Source: Peptococcaceae bacterium BRH_c4b (GTDB lineage: Bacteria; Bacillota; Desulfotomaculia; Desulfotomaculales; Desulfocucumaceae). From it: 64,000 bases of DNA. Positions 34,415 through 43,592 of this stretch are shown piece after piece. Under the pieces are notes generated by a model, which did no database searches, was not told the origin of the DNA, and saw only the letters and a list, made by a program, of their open reading frames with translations. Position 1 is the stretch's first letter. Each line of letters begins with the position of its first letter. Location: NCBI GenBank assembly GCA_000961595.1, contig LADO01000058.1, positions 62,001 through 126,000 on the forward strand, in the 5' to 3' direction. The translations under genes and the position numbers were made by a program.

Positions 34415-36028
34415 TCAGTTATATTCCGCTGGCAAGGTAAAAGTGAAAATGCTGCCGTCATTCCTTTGACTGGAAACCCTGATGGTGCCGCCTTGCAGTT
34501 CCACCAGTTGCCTGGCAAGGGTCAGCCCTATTCCCGTACCACCGTACTTCCTCGCGTTGCTGCCGTCCACCTGATGAAAAGGTTGAAAAATTTTTTCCTG
34601 TTCCCGTATGTCAATGCCAATGCCGGTGTCTCTTACAGTGATAGTAACATTCCGCTCTGGGAGACCAGAATTAGACTCCACTAACACCTTCCCCCCCGGC
34701 GCGGTGAATTTCAAAGCATTAGAAAGGAGGTTGGTTAATACCTGTCCGGATTTTTCCTTGTCGGCCCAAACCAGAAGTTGATTTGTATTCCGGGCAACTT
34801 CCAGGGTTACCCCCTTATTGTTAAAGAGGGGCTTCATCCGTCGAAATATATCTTTAATCAGTTCATCAACCTCAAAATGCTCCCTGTACAGGACAGTCTT
34901 GCCCGCGGCGATTTTGGAAAGGTCCAAAAAACCGTTAATCCTGCCAAGCAATTCCTTACCGCTGTCGTTTATCTCATTAATGTAATCTCTTTGCAAGTCG
35001 TTTAGTTTCCCCGTGCTATTATCCAGCAAAAGCTCGGTAAATGCGATAATGGCCGTCAGCGGGGAACGCAGTTCGTGATTGGTATTGGCAAGAAACTCAT
35101 CCTTCAGGCGGTCTGCCTCCTGAAGCTGGCGATTGGTTTCGGCAAGCATCTCCCTTTGCCTTTTCAGTGTACTGTTGGCTTCGTAAAGCATGCCCACCGC
35201 TTCTTCCGACAGGGCCTTAAAAATAAAGGCAAAGGATGCCACTAAGTATATGTGCCCAAGTAAATTATAGGTGTCATAGACACTGGCATATAAAGTAAAG
35301 GCGGCGTCGCTCATTATTCCGGTGATCAGGGCCAGGCACAGGTAAAAATCCTGTCTGTCCGGTTCCTTTCTCAGCAGCAATCGAATTGCCGCCAGCCCCA
35401 GCATGGTCATAACCACGTATTCCAAAGCTATTTTGACACCGGTCTGGCTTCCTGCCACTGAATCATACATGGCTGGAAGATAGGACAGGTAAAAAGCAAC
35501 GGCGACAATTAACCCCAGACTTACTAGAGCAAATAGGGCCAGGATTAAAACCGATTTGCGTATAATTTTAATTTTATTATTGCTAAAAACTGCCGCAAGC
35601 AATCCGGTGCTAAGTAAAAGTCTTGCAATGACCCAGTAAGTAGAGGCTTTATTGGGAGAGTTGGGCGTAATGAAATCAGGCATACCGGCATATGAAAAGG
35701 AATGGGCAAATTCGACTATTGCCACTACGCAGAAGGTCAGGGACAGGATCAACATCCGCAGTTCGTACTTGTACTTGTAGTCATACCAACTAATCAGAGA
35801 AACGCTAACCGCCACAATAACAGTGGCAAACTCCATAACCAGATGGATGCCGGGATAGACCTCCCCCGAAACAACCGTATAATACTTGCCTGCCAGGAAA
35901 TTCAGAAGCAGAAGAAACAAAAGCCAGGCAGCTATTTTTTGAATGCTCCGTTCACCGGCCAGTAATCGTTCTTTTAACAACATGACTGTTTGCAACTCGC
36001 CACCCCTTCCTGTTGACATGTTGATCAT
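34415..36028 (-). CDS. Membrane histidine kinase with MASE3 sensor
   Basis: Up to 537 residues. The N-terminal half has about eight membrane segments and the MASE3-like motif EFAHSFSYAGMPDFITPN, then a short coil, a HisKA domain with H-box NHELRSPLTAI, and an HATPase domain (NLLSNALKF, DTGIGI, GGTGIGL). The start is unsettled: ATG 36028 has no ribosome site, while TTG 35995 or ATG 35983 follow GGAAGGGG. MASE3 ligands are unknown. It lies between another kinase and the response regulator. Confidence 0.9.
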   Translation of the reverse strand: MINMSTGRGGELQTVMLLKERLLAGERSIQKIAAWLLFLLLLNFLAGKYYTVVSGEVYPGIHLVMEFATVIVAVSVSLISWYDYKYKYELRMLILSLTFCVVAIVEFAHSFSYAGMPDFITPNSPNKASTYWVIARLLLSTGLLAAVFSNNKIKIIRKSVLILALFALVSLGLIVAVAFYLSYLPAMYDSVAGSQTGVKIALEYVVMTMLGLAAIRLLLRKEPDRQDFYLCLALITGIMSDAAFTLYASVYDTYNLLGHIYLVASFAFIFKALSEEAVGMLYEANSTLKRQREMLAETNRQLQEADRLKDEFLANTNHELRSPLTAIIAFTELLLDNSTGKLNDLQRDYINEINDSGKELLGRINGFLDLSKIAAGKTVLYREHFEVDELIKDIFRRMKPLFNNKGVTLEVARNTNQLLVWADKEKSGQVLTNLLSNALKFTAPGGKVLVESNSGLPERNVTITVRDTGIGIDIREQEKIFQPFHQVDGSNARKYGGTGIGLTLARQLVELQGGTIRVSSQRNDGSIFTFTLPAEYN

Positions 36029-36041
36029 GGTGTTTTAGAGT

Positions 36042-37214
36042 TCAGGGTCTCTCATTATATCCAGTAGCCTGGATATTGCCAGGAAACCTTGCGAAAAACG
36101 TAGTCCCTTCCTCTTCCGACACCGTGAAGGTAATGGACCCGTGCAAGTAACGCTCGGTGAGCAATTTCATACTGTAAGTACCCAGTCCGCGACCGTTCCC
36201 CTTGGTCGAAAAGGATCTCTGGAAAAGCTGCAGTTGGACTTCCTGTGGCATAACTCCCGGATTGTTCACCCAAAATTCAACCTGCCCGTCTTGGAGCCGG
36301 CAGCCCAACCAGATCACCTCACCGGCTCTGCACGCTTCCAGGGCGTTTTTCAACATGTTTCCCAGTACCCGGTGAAGCAGCTGCGGGTTGCTGGTGAAAA
36401 CCACATTCTTTGCTGCCTGGTCAATCAGGATCTGCCGGTCCCGGGAAGTCTCATGGACGGCGCAATGTGCGGCCACTTCGGACAATAAATTTAAAGATCG
36501 CAATGGTACCATGTTAACCTTGAGTTCATTGTTTTCAGCCAATATCAAATCGCGTTGTTCCCGTATTTGTTCCACCAGCATATTCGCCGATGATTGAATG
36601 TCAAGTATAAACTCTTTGACAAGAACAGGATCGACCGTTTTTTCCAGTAACTCGGCCAGGCCCATTAAGCCTCCGGCCGTATTCATCACGTCATGGAAGA
36701 AAATGCGCTCCAGGTTGTGCCGCCGCTTCTTGTCGCTGATATCCACTATGGACAGTACAGTAAATTCTTCGTTGCTGAGCCGGATCGGCATGGCTGTCAC
36801 CCCTAGATCCAGCGCTTCCAATCCCGCATCGTTATTGACCAGGACCCGGCACTCATGGTAAGCTTTATGTCCAGACTGACTTTCCAGGATGGCGTTCATA
36901 GTTCCACAGGTACGGCAAAATTCGGTGGTCCCGCAACCACCGGCCATCTCACAGGCGTGGATACAGCGTAGCAGTTCTCCCGGACGAAGGCCTTTTACCG
37001 ATTCATAATCTCCGACTCCCAGTAAGTCCAGCAGACCCCGGTTACAAAGGATTACCTGGCGGTTGTGGTTGAGAACCATTACAACGTATGGAAGTGCGTC
37101 AAAAAAACTACAGGCCCCGAATAAATCTTCCGCAACCCTTACTTGTTGTGCAATATGCTCGTTCGGCGCCCGTTCTGCGGGCGCAAAGCAAGTCGTCAGT
37201 TTCTTGGAATTCAT
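36042..37214 (-). CDS. PAS-domain histidine kinase with cysteine-rich insert
   Basis: 390 residues from ATG 37214 (a GTG at 37247 is possible), with no membrane segment. The PAS domain (about 35-170) contains RCIHACEMAGGCG and then FCRTCGTMNAI: five Cys and one His in 25 residues, suited to a metal, heme or Fe-S site. It is followed by an unusual H-box, FFHDVMNTAGGL, and an HATPase domain (LGNMLKNALEACRAG, GRGLGTYSMKLL). Probably a cytoplasmic redox or gas sensor; that is inference. It is first gene of the two-component operon. Confidence 0.88.
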   Translation of the reverse strand: MNSKKLTTCFAPAERAPNEHIAQQVRVAEDLFGACSFFDALPYVVMVLNHNRQVILCNRGLLDLLGVGDYESVKGLRPGELLRCIHACEMAGGCGTTEFCRTCGTMNAILESQSGHKAYHECRVLVNNDAGLEALDLGVTAMPIRLSNEEFTVLSIVDISDKKRRHNLERIFFHDVMNTAGGLMGLAELLEKTVDPVLVKEFILDIQSSANMLVEQIREQRDLILAENNELKVNMVPLRSLNLLSEVAAHCAVHETSRDRQILIDQAAKNVVFTSNPQLLHRVLGNMLKNALEACRAGEVIWLGCRLQDGQVEFWVNNPGVMPQEVQLQLFQRSFSTKGNGRGLGTYSMKLLTERYLHGSITFTVSEEEGTTFFARFPGNIQATGYNERP

Positions 37215-37329
37215 TTGGGGGTTCATTTCCTTTCGGCTGTAATCCACGCAACTAAAACGTTTCTGTTAAAACCACCGTTTTTCCTCTACGATAAAACCCA
37301 CCTGCATAAAAAAATGTTGGAAATTAAAT

Positions 37330-37363
37330 AAAGGGCTTGCGGTGAAATCCTCAGCCCTTTTTA
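37330..37363. terminator. Terminator of the fix operon
   Basis: AAAGGGCT and AGCCCTTT enclose a 14-base loop, with TTTTT on the plus side and TTTATTTAATTT on the minus side. It lies 32 bases after fixX. Confidence 0.75.
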
Positions 37364-37394
37364 TATATAGCTATTTTATTTCTTTCATTTTGCG

Positions 37395-37715
37395 CTAAGC
37401 CAGCCTGAATTGTACACCGTAACCGCCCCGGGGGTAACGCCATCGAATATTGCCTTGGGGGCAGGCAATCCTGCAGGCGCCGCATTCCAGGCACCCTTCA
37501 AATCCCACAGCTATCCTTCCGTCTCTCCATTCATAAACTCTTGCCGGGCAAAAGAATGTACAATCTTTGCCGGGGCACTTGCCGGCGCAAACCGAATGAT
37601 CAACCACAACCAGGTGGGATTCCCGATCCGGTTTCCAGCGGTTTAAAAAGAGCTTATTATCTATATTTATCTCTATATCAAGTGCTTTCATATTTTTTGT
37701 CAGTTTATAATTCAT
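37395..37715 (-). CDS. fixX: FixX-like ferredoxin
   Basis: 106 residues from ATG 37715, overlapping the fixC stop by one base. It has a Cys-rich N-terminal half (CAGKCPGKDCTFFCPA) and a [4Fe-4S] motif CLECGACRIACPQGNI, as in FixX. Passes electrons with FixC to the quinone pool or other acceptor. Confidence 0.93.
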   Translation of the reverse strand: MNYKLTKNMKALDIEINIDNKLFLNRWKPDRESHLVVVDHSVCAGKCPGKDCTFFCPARVYEWRDGRIAVGFEGCLECGACRIACPQGNIRWRYPRGGYGVQFRLA

Positions 37716-39010
37716 TATTTCATCGCCTTCCAAGCTTTATATACATCCTTGCCCAGGGAGAACAGGGATTTCCGGCTTAAAGCCCGTTTGATGATTGCTT
37801 TTTGTTTTTCTTGTTTACTCATTCCGTCCACCGTTAGCATTTCATGTAAGGCCATATTGGTAGCCGGAATATATTCATTAAGATACTGGGGATTCACTTC
37901 CAGCAGGTGCGAAGCATTTTTATATTTCTTCAAATCTTTCATAACGAAGCTGTTCCGCAAGTTCTCCTCGTATGGCGAGAGATCCCTGGCCTCAAATGAA
38001 CCGATCTTATAGGCCATGATAATCGCCTCGGCCGCCAGGCGCCCGGAGATCATGGCCAAATTGCTGCCTTCCCGGTGCATACCGTTGACTAACTGGGCGG
38101 CATCACCCACCACTACTACACCGTTCCCCACCAGTTTAGGGATGGCTTTGTAGCCCCCCTCGGGAACTAAATGAGCGTAGTATTCCACCGGCTCCCCTTT
38201 TTTAATCAGGGGACGCACCATCGGGTGGCTCTTCAGGTATTCCAGAAGTTCATAAGGACGCACTTTTAATTGCCTGACCTGGGACAGCAGTGTGCCAACG
38301 CCGATGGAAATATGCTCCTTGTTGGTATAAATAAATGCTGTTCCCACCAGGCCCAGGGTACTATCCCCATATATTTCAATGGTGGCCCCCATACCCGGAT
38401 CAAGATTAAAGCGCTCCTCAATTACTTCGGAGGGCAGTTTAAGTTCTTCCATCACAGCCAGGGCTACCTGCCGGGGCTCCCATTCTTTATGGAAGCCCAA
38501 CTGCCTGCTTAACATTGAATTAACCCCATCAGCCAGGACCACTACATTGGCGTAAAGATCACCCTCGGGCCGGCCGGTGCGTACACCTACGACCCGGTCA
38601 TTTTCCATAATGCAGGATTCAACCAGTGTTTCATTAATGATTACTACCCCGGCTTCAGTGCATTTTCGGGCGAACCATTGATCAAACTGACTCCTGAAAA
38701 CCGTAAAGCAGTTATACGGCTCCATGGCCCATTCCTTCGTTTTATAGCCTGTGGTAACTGCCGACTGGCTGTCCATCAGCCAGAACCGCTGTTCCACCAC
38801 CGGCCTTTGCAGGGGAGCTTCCCTCCAAAATTCCGGTATCAACTCCTCCGTCATAGCGCGGTATAATACCCCGCCCATGACGTTTTTCGCCCCGGGGTAG
38901 TCCCCCCGCTCTATTACTACAACGGACAGGCCTTCCTGGGCCATTTTGTAAGCGGCGGCCAGGCCGGCCACCCCTGCTCCCACTACAATGGCATCAAATT
39001 TATCCGGCAC
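37715..39010 (-). CDS. fixC: FixC-like ETF:quinone oxidoreductase flavoprotein
   Basis: 431 residues from GTG 39010, after GGAGGTGATTAACT, overlapping fixB by 11 bases. FAD-binding start DAIVVGAGVAGLAAAYKMA, then VIERGDYPGAKNVMGGVLY, and VVVGDAAQLVNGMHREGSN, typical of FixC/ETF-QO. With FixAB and FixX it forms an electron-transfer complex that can be electron-bifurcating. No acyl-CoA dehydrogenase is nearby, so the donor is not apparent. Confidence 0.93.
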   Translation of the reverse strand: MPDKFDAIVVGAGVAGLAAAYKMAQEGLSVVVIERGDYPGAKNVMGGVLYRAMTEELIPEFWREAPLQRPVVEQRFWLMDSQSAVTTGYKTKEWAMEPYNCFTVFRSQFDQWFARKCTEAGVVIINETLVESCIMENDRVVGVRTGRPEGDLYANVVVLADGVNSMLSRQLGFHKEWEPRQVALAVMEELKLPSEVIEERFNLDPGMGATIEIYGDSTLGLVGTAFIYTNKEHISIGVGTLLSQVRQLKVRPYELLEYLKSHPMVRPLIKKGEPVEYYAHLVPEGGYKAIPKLVGNGVVVVGDAAQLVNGMHREGSNLAMISGRLAAEAIIMAYKIGSFEARDLSPYEENLRNSFVMKDLKKYKNASHLLEVNPQYLNEYIPATNMALHEMLTVDGMSKQEKQKAIIKRALSRKSLFSLGKDVYKAWKAMK

Positions 39011-40322
39011 AGTTAATCACCTCCTGGCCTCTATTCAAATCAGTTTTTATCTGTTCCAACAATTCTTTAAGCGGTTCCTTCAACAGTGGTACAATCTTAA
39101 AAAGGTCTCCAACAATTCCGTAAGTGCACTCCTTAAAAATAGGGGCTTCCGGGTCGTTGTTAACGGCTATGATGATATCCGAGCCCCTGATGCCGACCAA
39201 ATGTTGAATGGCCCCGGAAATTCCCAGGGCAATATATATTCTAGGTGCAACAGTAACACCTGTTTGCCCCACCTGATATTTTTGTTCGATCCAGCCTGCC
39301 TCCACGGCTGCCCGTGACGCCCCTACCCGGGCACCGATTGCACCGGCCAGCCCGAAGCAAATCTTCCTGAAACTGTCCCGGTCTCCCAGGCCCCGCCCCC
39401 CGGCCACAATCATTTCGGCATCCTGGATATTGATCTGGTCACCCTGCTCTTTAACTATTTCTAAAACCCTGGTTAACATTTCCGATTCTTTTAGCTCTAT
39501 CTCCGGGCGGACCAAAGCGCCCCGGCATCCAGGCACCGGTTTGCCCATTTTCATTACTTTGGGGCGTACAGTGGCCATTTGCGGGCGGTGCTTCTTGGAA
39601 ACAATTGTAGCCATAATGTTACCGCCAAAAGCCGGCCGTGTAGCCAGCAGCAGGCGCTGCCGGGGATCAATATCCAGGCCGGTGCAGTCAGCAGTCAAAC
39701 CTGTACGTAACTCTGTTGCCACGGCTGCGGCAAGATCCCGACCGGTAGTAGTGGCACCTATTAATATTATTTCCGGCAAGTATTCCTTAACTAATTTAAC
39801 AAAAACTCGCATATAGGCTTCCGTCCGGTAGTACTGGAGAACGGGGTGGTCCAACAGATAAATCCTGTCAGCCCCGTAAGTATAAAGCTTATCTACCAGA
39901 CCTGACACCTGGTTCCCCAGCAGTACCCCGGAAAGCTCAACGCCAAGTTTTTTAGCCAGTTCCTGTCCTGCGCCGAGCAATTCAAGGGATACCGGCGCTA
40001 CTTGCTCTTCCCTTTGCTCAACAAATACCCATACCCCCTGGTTGCGGGCAATATCGCCGGACAGAGGAGTTTCCAGCCCGACGGACCTGTCCGGCCCTGC
40101 TGCGCCGCCAGGTAAAGCTACATCTTCAGCCGCCGGTCTTCCGGCGGCAGCCGGCAATTCTATGGCGCTTACGGGACAGTTTTCAATACACTTACCACAT
40201 TCCACGCATTTATCAGTAATCACCCGGCTCAGCCCTTCATCATTCATATAAAGCGCGCCGTAAGGGCAGGTTGAGATACATGCCTGGCAGCCAATGCATG
40301 CTTTTGATATATTTACCGCCAC
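39000..40322 (-). CDS. fixB: FixB-like ETF alpha subunit with N-terminal ferredoxin
   Basis: 440 residues from GTG 40322, after GGAGGTGATAAAAA. Residues 1-55 hold two [4Fe-4S] motifs (CIGCQACISTCP and CVECGKCIENCP), then a linker and ETF alpha (about 100-440) with the C-terminal FAD site (VEAGWIEQKYQVGQTG, ALGISGAIQHL). The ferredoxin extension is known in anaerobe ETFs and gives a direct route to low-potential carriers. Confidence 0.93.
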   Translation of the reverse strand: MAVNISKACIGCQACISTCPYGALYMNDEGLSRVITDKCVECGKCIENCPVSAIELPAAAGRPAAEDVALPGGAAGPDRSVGLETPLSGDIARNQGVWVFVEQREEQVAPVSLELLGAGQELAKKLGVELSGVLLGNQVSGLVDKLYTYGADRIYLLDHPVLQYYRTEAYMRVFVKLVKEYLPEIILIGATTTGRDLAAAVATELRTGLTADCTGLDIDPRQRLLLATRPAFGGNIMATIVSKKHRPQMATVRPKVMKMGKPVPGCRGALVRPEIELKESEMLTRVLEIVKEQGDQINIQDAEMIVAGGRGLGDRDSFRKICFGLAGAIGARVGASRAAVEAGWIEQKYQVGQTGVTVAPRIYIALGISGAIQHLVGIRGSDIIIAVNNDPEAPIFKECTYGIVGDLFKIVPLLKEPLKELLEQIKTDLNRGQEVINCAG

Positions 40323-40340
40323 TTTTTATCACCTCCGGCT

Positions 40341-41147
40341 TCAGATATTCTGAGCTAGCCTACTGGAAAGACCGTTGATCAATTGATTTACCACGATTTG
40401 ACCGTCCCCGCTTAATATTTCTCCCTGGCCGCGTTGTGTTGGTACAAAAATCTTTAGCACCGAAGTTGGTGAGCCTTTCAGCCCCATCATCAGCGGGTCC
40501 GCATTCAGGTCTAGAGCCCCGTAAATGCTGGGTTGATACCGGGCAGCCCGCAACATATCGGGCAGGGAAGAATATCTCAACTGGTTTATTTCTTTTTCAA
40601 CAGTAATGAGACAGGGCATTTTGGCTGTTACCACCTCATAGCCCTCATCCAGTTTGCGGTGAACTTTTACTTCCTTTTGTTCAGGATTAACTGACGATAT
40701 GTTTTTTACGTAGGTCAACTGGGGTATCCCCAATCTTCTGGCAATTCCCGGCCCCACCTGGGCGGTATCTCCGTCAATGGCCTGTTTGCCGCAAAAGATG
40801 AGATCGTAGGGTTTCCGCTGGCAAACTTTCATGATACCCAAGGCTAAAATATAGCTTGTTGCCAGCGTGTCCGAACCCGCGAACTTTTTATCACTTAATA
40901 AATATCCATCATCAGCCCCAAGGGCGATGCATTTTTTTATAGCCTCCACGGCGCTGAACGGGCCCATGGAGATAACGCTTACCTTCCCCCCAAACTGTTC
41001 CTTGAGCCGCACTGCCTCCTCTACCGCATGACTGTCGTAAGGGTTTATAATGGCAGGCGCGCTGGAGCGGTCTAATGTATTGGTTTCGGGATCAATCCTC
41101 ACTTCAGTAGTATCGGGTACCTGTTTTACGCAAACTATAATATGCAT
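40341..41147 (-). CDS. fixA: FixA-like ETF beta subunit
   Basis: 268 residues from ATG 41147 (MHIIVCVKQVPDTTEV), after GGAAGG; an earlier frame start at 41156 precedes that site. It has the ETF-beta pattern INPYDSHAVEEAVRLKE and DGDTAQVGPGIARRLGIP. It heads the fixABCX operon. A TATAAT box on the minus strand at 41320-41325 is a possible promoter, with a leader of about 165 nt. Confidence 0.93.
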   Translation of the reverse strand: MHIIVCVKQVPDTTEVRIDPETNTLDRSSAPAIINPYDSHAVEEAVRLKEQFGGKVSVISMGPFSAVEAIKKCIALGADDGYLLSDKKFAGSDTLATSYILALGIMKVCQRKPYDLIFCGKQAIDGDTAQVGPGIARRLGIPQLTYVKNISSVNPEQKEVKVHRKLDEGYEVVTAKMPCLITVEKEINQLRYSSLPDMLRAARYQPSIYGALDLNADPLMMGLKGSPTSVLKIFVPTQRGQGEILSGDGQIVVNQLINGLSSRLAQNI

Positions 41148-41149
41148 TC

Positions 41150-41655
41150 GAATCACCTTCCCAGGCCGAAAAAATGATGGCTCCTCTTATGTTGTTTAGT
41201 GCTTCGGACTCCTTCGCCGACTGCGTGAATTTCAAGCCTGACAGGCTAAAGGGATCTAAGGGGTACAGCCATCCGCTCTGTGGCATGCCAATTTGGCGGT
41301 CCTCCTCAAAAGTGTTTCCATTATAGTTTGTCGCATAACCAGTTTAGCTTGAGAATTTAAAGCCCCGGAATTCTTCCAGGGCTTATGCATGGGTTAATTT
41401 GCAGTCCGTGGCGCAAATGGTATTTAATGGTTCTGCCCTATGCTAAACCTTTTTAATTTCACATTATAAAACTCAACAATTACAGGCTTCTTTCCAAAAG
41501 CTTACGTTTTTATTAAAAAATATTTATTGTTTTGAATTTAATAAAATTTTAAGCTTTTAGTAAAGTTATGTTAAGATTTCTTTTTTATAATGCAACTATA
41601 GCTTAAATAAGCCCATAAAAGAACCATATAAAGATGATTTGAAGGTGAATCATGT
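41150..41655. other. Divergent intergenic region between fixA and the rubredoxin-flavoprotein gene
   Basis: It holds the fix leader and promoter (TATAAT at 41320-41325, minus) and a plus-strand TATAAT at 41586-41591, about 65 bases before the next gene. Neither has a good -35 box. A 60-codon minus frame at 41104-41286 overlaps fixA out of frame and is not called. Confidence 0.4.
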
Positions 41656-42492
41656 ATGAAAATATGGAGATGCACAGTCTGCGGATGGCTGCACGAGGAT
41701 GAAAACCCTCCGGAACATTGTCTCAGATGCGGAGCTCCGGCGGATAAATCCGAACTGGTGGACCTCTCCCCGCTTGAAACGGACGAAGAGAAAAATGCTG
41801 TTCCGGCTATTAACGAACTTAGTGCCGAGGATAAAAAACGGATTGAGCCGGCCCTTTTCAGAATATCGTACGGGCTGTTCGTGGTGGGCTCACTTAGTGG
41901 CGGCATGATAAACGCACAGATTTGCAATACTGTGTTCCAGATCACCAGCGCACCGATGAGGGTTGTAATTGGTGTTAATAAAAACAATTTGACCCATGAA
42001 TACATAAGAAACAGCGGATTTTTTTCGGTCTGTGTTCTCGGTCAGGAACATATGGATATGGTGCGTAACTTTGGTTTCCGCTCTGGCCGGGAAGCCGATA
42101 AATTCCAGGGTATTGAGTATACCACCGGTGTTACCGGAGCCCCGGTAATAGATAAATGCATCTCTTACATGGAATGCAGGGTGGACCCCCAACTTTCGGT
42201 GGATATGGGAACCCACACCATGTTCGTGGGTGATGTGGTGGAAGGCGGGGTTAAGAGCGAAAAGGAACCCTTGACTTATGCCTACTATCGCCAGACAAAA
42301 AACTCTGCGGTGAAGCCGGGGCCAGCCCCCGCACCTATTGAGGCCGCCAAAAACGCTGTCAAACAGTGGCGCTGCAAGGTTTGCGGTTACATCCACCAGG
42401 GCGAGGAACCTCCGGATGAGTGTCCGGTATGCGGAGCTCCCAAAGAGGAGTTTGAACTTGTTGAAGATGATAAAAATACTGAATATCTATAA
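41656..42492 (+). CDS. Flavin reductase-like protein with rubredoxin domains at both ends
   Basis: 278 residues. N-terminal rubredoxin-type zinc/iron knuckles (CTVCGWLH and CLRCGA, residues about 6-27), a central FMN-binding flavin-reductase domain (about 65-225; FRISYGLFVVGS, FFSVCVLGQEHMDMVRNFGF), and a C-terminal rubredoxin of rubrerythrin type (CKVCGYIH, CPVCGAP, about 238-262). One-rubredoxin forms (Hrb) pass electrons from NAD(P)H to oxygen- and NO-reducing flavoproteins; the second rubredoxin at the N-terminus is unusual. It is followed after 24 bases by a rubrerythrin-like gene. Confidence 0.9.
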   Translation: MKIWRCTVCGWLHEDENPPEHCLRCGAPADKSELVDLSPLETDEEKNAVPAINELSAEDKKRIEPALFRISYGLFVVGSLSGGMINAQICNTVFQITSAPMRVVIGVNKNNLTHEYIRNSGFFSVCVLGQEHMDMVRNFGFRSGREADKFQGIEYTTGVTGAPVIDKCISYMECRVDPQLSVDMGTHTMFVGDVVEGGVKSEKEPLTYAYYRQTKNSAVKPGPAPAPIEAAKNAVKQWRCKVCGYIHQGEEPPDECPVCGAPKEEFELVEDDKNTEYL

Positions 42493-42516
42493 TTAAATAA
42501 AGAGGAGTGGAAAACT

Positions 42517-43002
42517 ATGGCCTGGAGCATATTGAAATTTACCGGAGATGAAATTGTCAAACTGGCGGTGGAAATTGAGAAAAACGGCAGGCTCTTTTAT
42601 GAAAAGGCTCTGGCTAAGGTAGATGATCCAGACGCCAAAAGAACCTTCATTTACCTGGCAGAGGAGGAAGCCCGGCACGTCAAGGATTTTGAAAAGCTGG
42701 GCGAGAGCCTTGCCAGGGATGTGGTTCCCAATGAAAGCTACGTGGGAGAATATAGGGATTACATAAAATCCATCATTGACAGCCACGTATTTAATCTGCA
42801 CAAAGTGAAAGATCTGGTTGACGGCATACAAACATTCAGGGAGGCTCTAGCTATTGCCTTCCGTTTTGAGAAGGACTCGATAATGATATTCCAGGAGTTT
42901 AAAAATATGGTGGATGACACCGGCAAGGATATTATTGAAAAGCTTATTCAACAGGAAAAAGAGCACATAAGCAAGTTGACCCAAATTTACCGCCAGCCTT
43001 AG
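42517..43002 (+). CDS. Rubrerythrin-like ferritin-fold protein
   Basis: 161 residues after AAAGAGGAG. Four-helix di-iron protein with Glu and ExxH ligands (AVEIEKNGRLFYEKA, LAEEEARHVKDFE, EKDSIMIFQEF, LIQQEKEHISKL). It lacks the C-terminal rubredoxin of full rubrerythrins; the rubredoxin domains of the preceding gene may supply electrons. Likely peroxide reduction. Confidence 0.9.
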   Translation: MAWSILKFTGDEIVKLAVEIEKNGRLFYEKALAKVDDPDAKRTFIYLAEEEARHVKDFEKLGESLARDVVPNESYVGEYRDYIKSIIDSHVFNLHKVKDLVDGIQTFREALAIAFRFEKDSIMIFQEFKNMVDDTGKDIIEKLIQQEKEHISKLTQIYRQP

Positions 43003-43039
43003 GATGGCTCCGGGTAAATCTTATATCCTGAATGTAAAC

Positions 43040-43084
43040 AATTATTTACTGCCTGTGGCTAAATACCACAGGCAGTAAATAATT
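43040..43084. terminator. Perfect 19-bp hairpin between convergent genes
   Basis: 43040-43058 pairs with 43066-43084 around a 7-base loop. It lies between the convergent rubrerythrin and ferredoxin genes. There is no long T run, so it may be a processing or bidirectional stop. Confidence 0.6.
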
Positions 43085-43126
43085 CACAATGGTTGTATCC
43101 CAAAGTGTACATGACAGTCAGCAAGC

Positions 43127-43312
43127 TTACTGTTCTTCGAGAGTCACAGCTCCGGAAGGGCAAACTGAAACGCAGGTCTCACAGCCAAGGCAGTCATCGC
43201 CATTAGCTACGGAAGCCTTGCCGTCAGCCATTTCCAGCACGGAGGCCGGACAGTTGTCGACGCATTCGCTGCAGCCCTCACACTTATCAGCATCCACCGT
43301 TACTACGAACAT
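43127..43312 (-). CDS. 2[4Fe-4S] ferredoxin
   Basis: 61 residues from ATG 43312, after AAGGAGGTG. Two complete motifs, CEGCSECVDNCPAS and CLGCETCVSVCPSG, arranged as in clostridial-type ferredoxins. A soluble electron carrier for the surrounding redox enzymes. It is monocistronic. Confidence 0.93.
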   Translation of the reverse strand: MFVVTVDADKCEGCSECVDNCPASVLEMADGKASVANGDDCLGCETCVSVCPSGAVTLEEQ

Positions 43313-43396
43313 CAAATTCACCTCCTTGGATTGTTCAATTTATAAACCAATGTGACAACCCCGATTACTGAATCTACTCTCCCTAGGTTATCCACA

Positions 43397-43412
43397 TGAC
43401 TGACAGATCAGT
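43397..43412. promoter_or_regulatory. Palindrome upstream of the ferredoxin gene
   Basis: ACTGA-CAGA-TCAGT within TGACTGACAGATCAGTCGG, about 85 bases upstream of the ferredoxin start. It resembles TetR-type sites only in general form. Confidence 0.25.
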
Positions 43413-43592
43413 CGGTTAAAACACTATATATATATTACACCCAATTTGGAGATTTGGTAATGTCACACTTCAAAGATTAGACTGGAAAATTTATTGCCCT
43501 TCTTTGACAGCCGTCAGTTTTGATGGGGCCGTGAGCATAGTCTGAATTAATATTGAAATTAGTTGAGATTTAACAGGGGCAATTTTGCCTGG

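Noticed and set aside
41104-41286. 60-codon minus frame overlapping the fixA start
   Set aside because: Out of frame with fixA, and the ribosome site is too far from its ATG.
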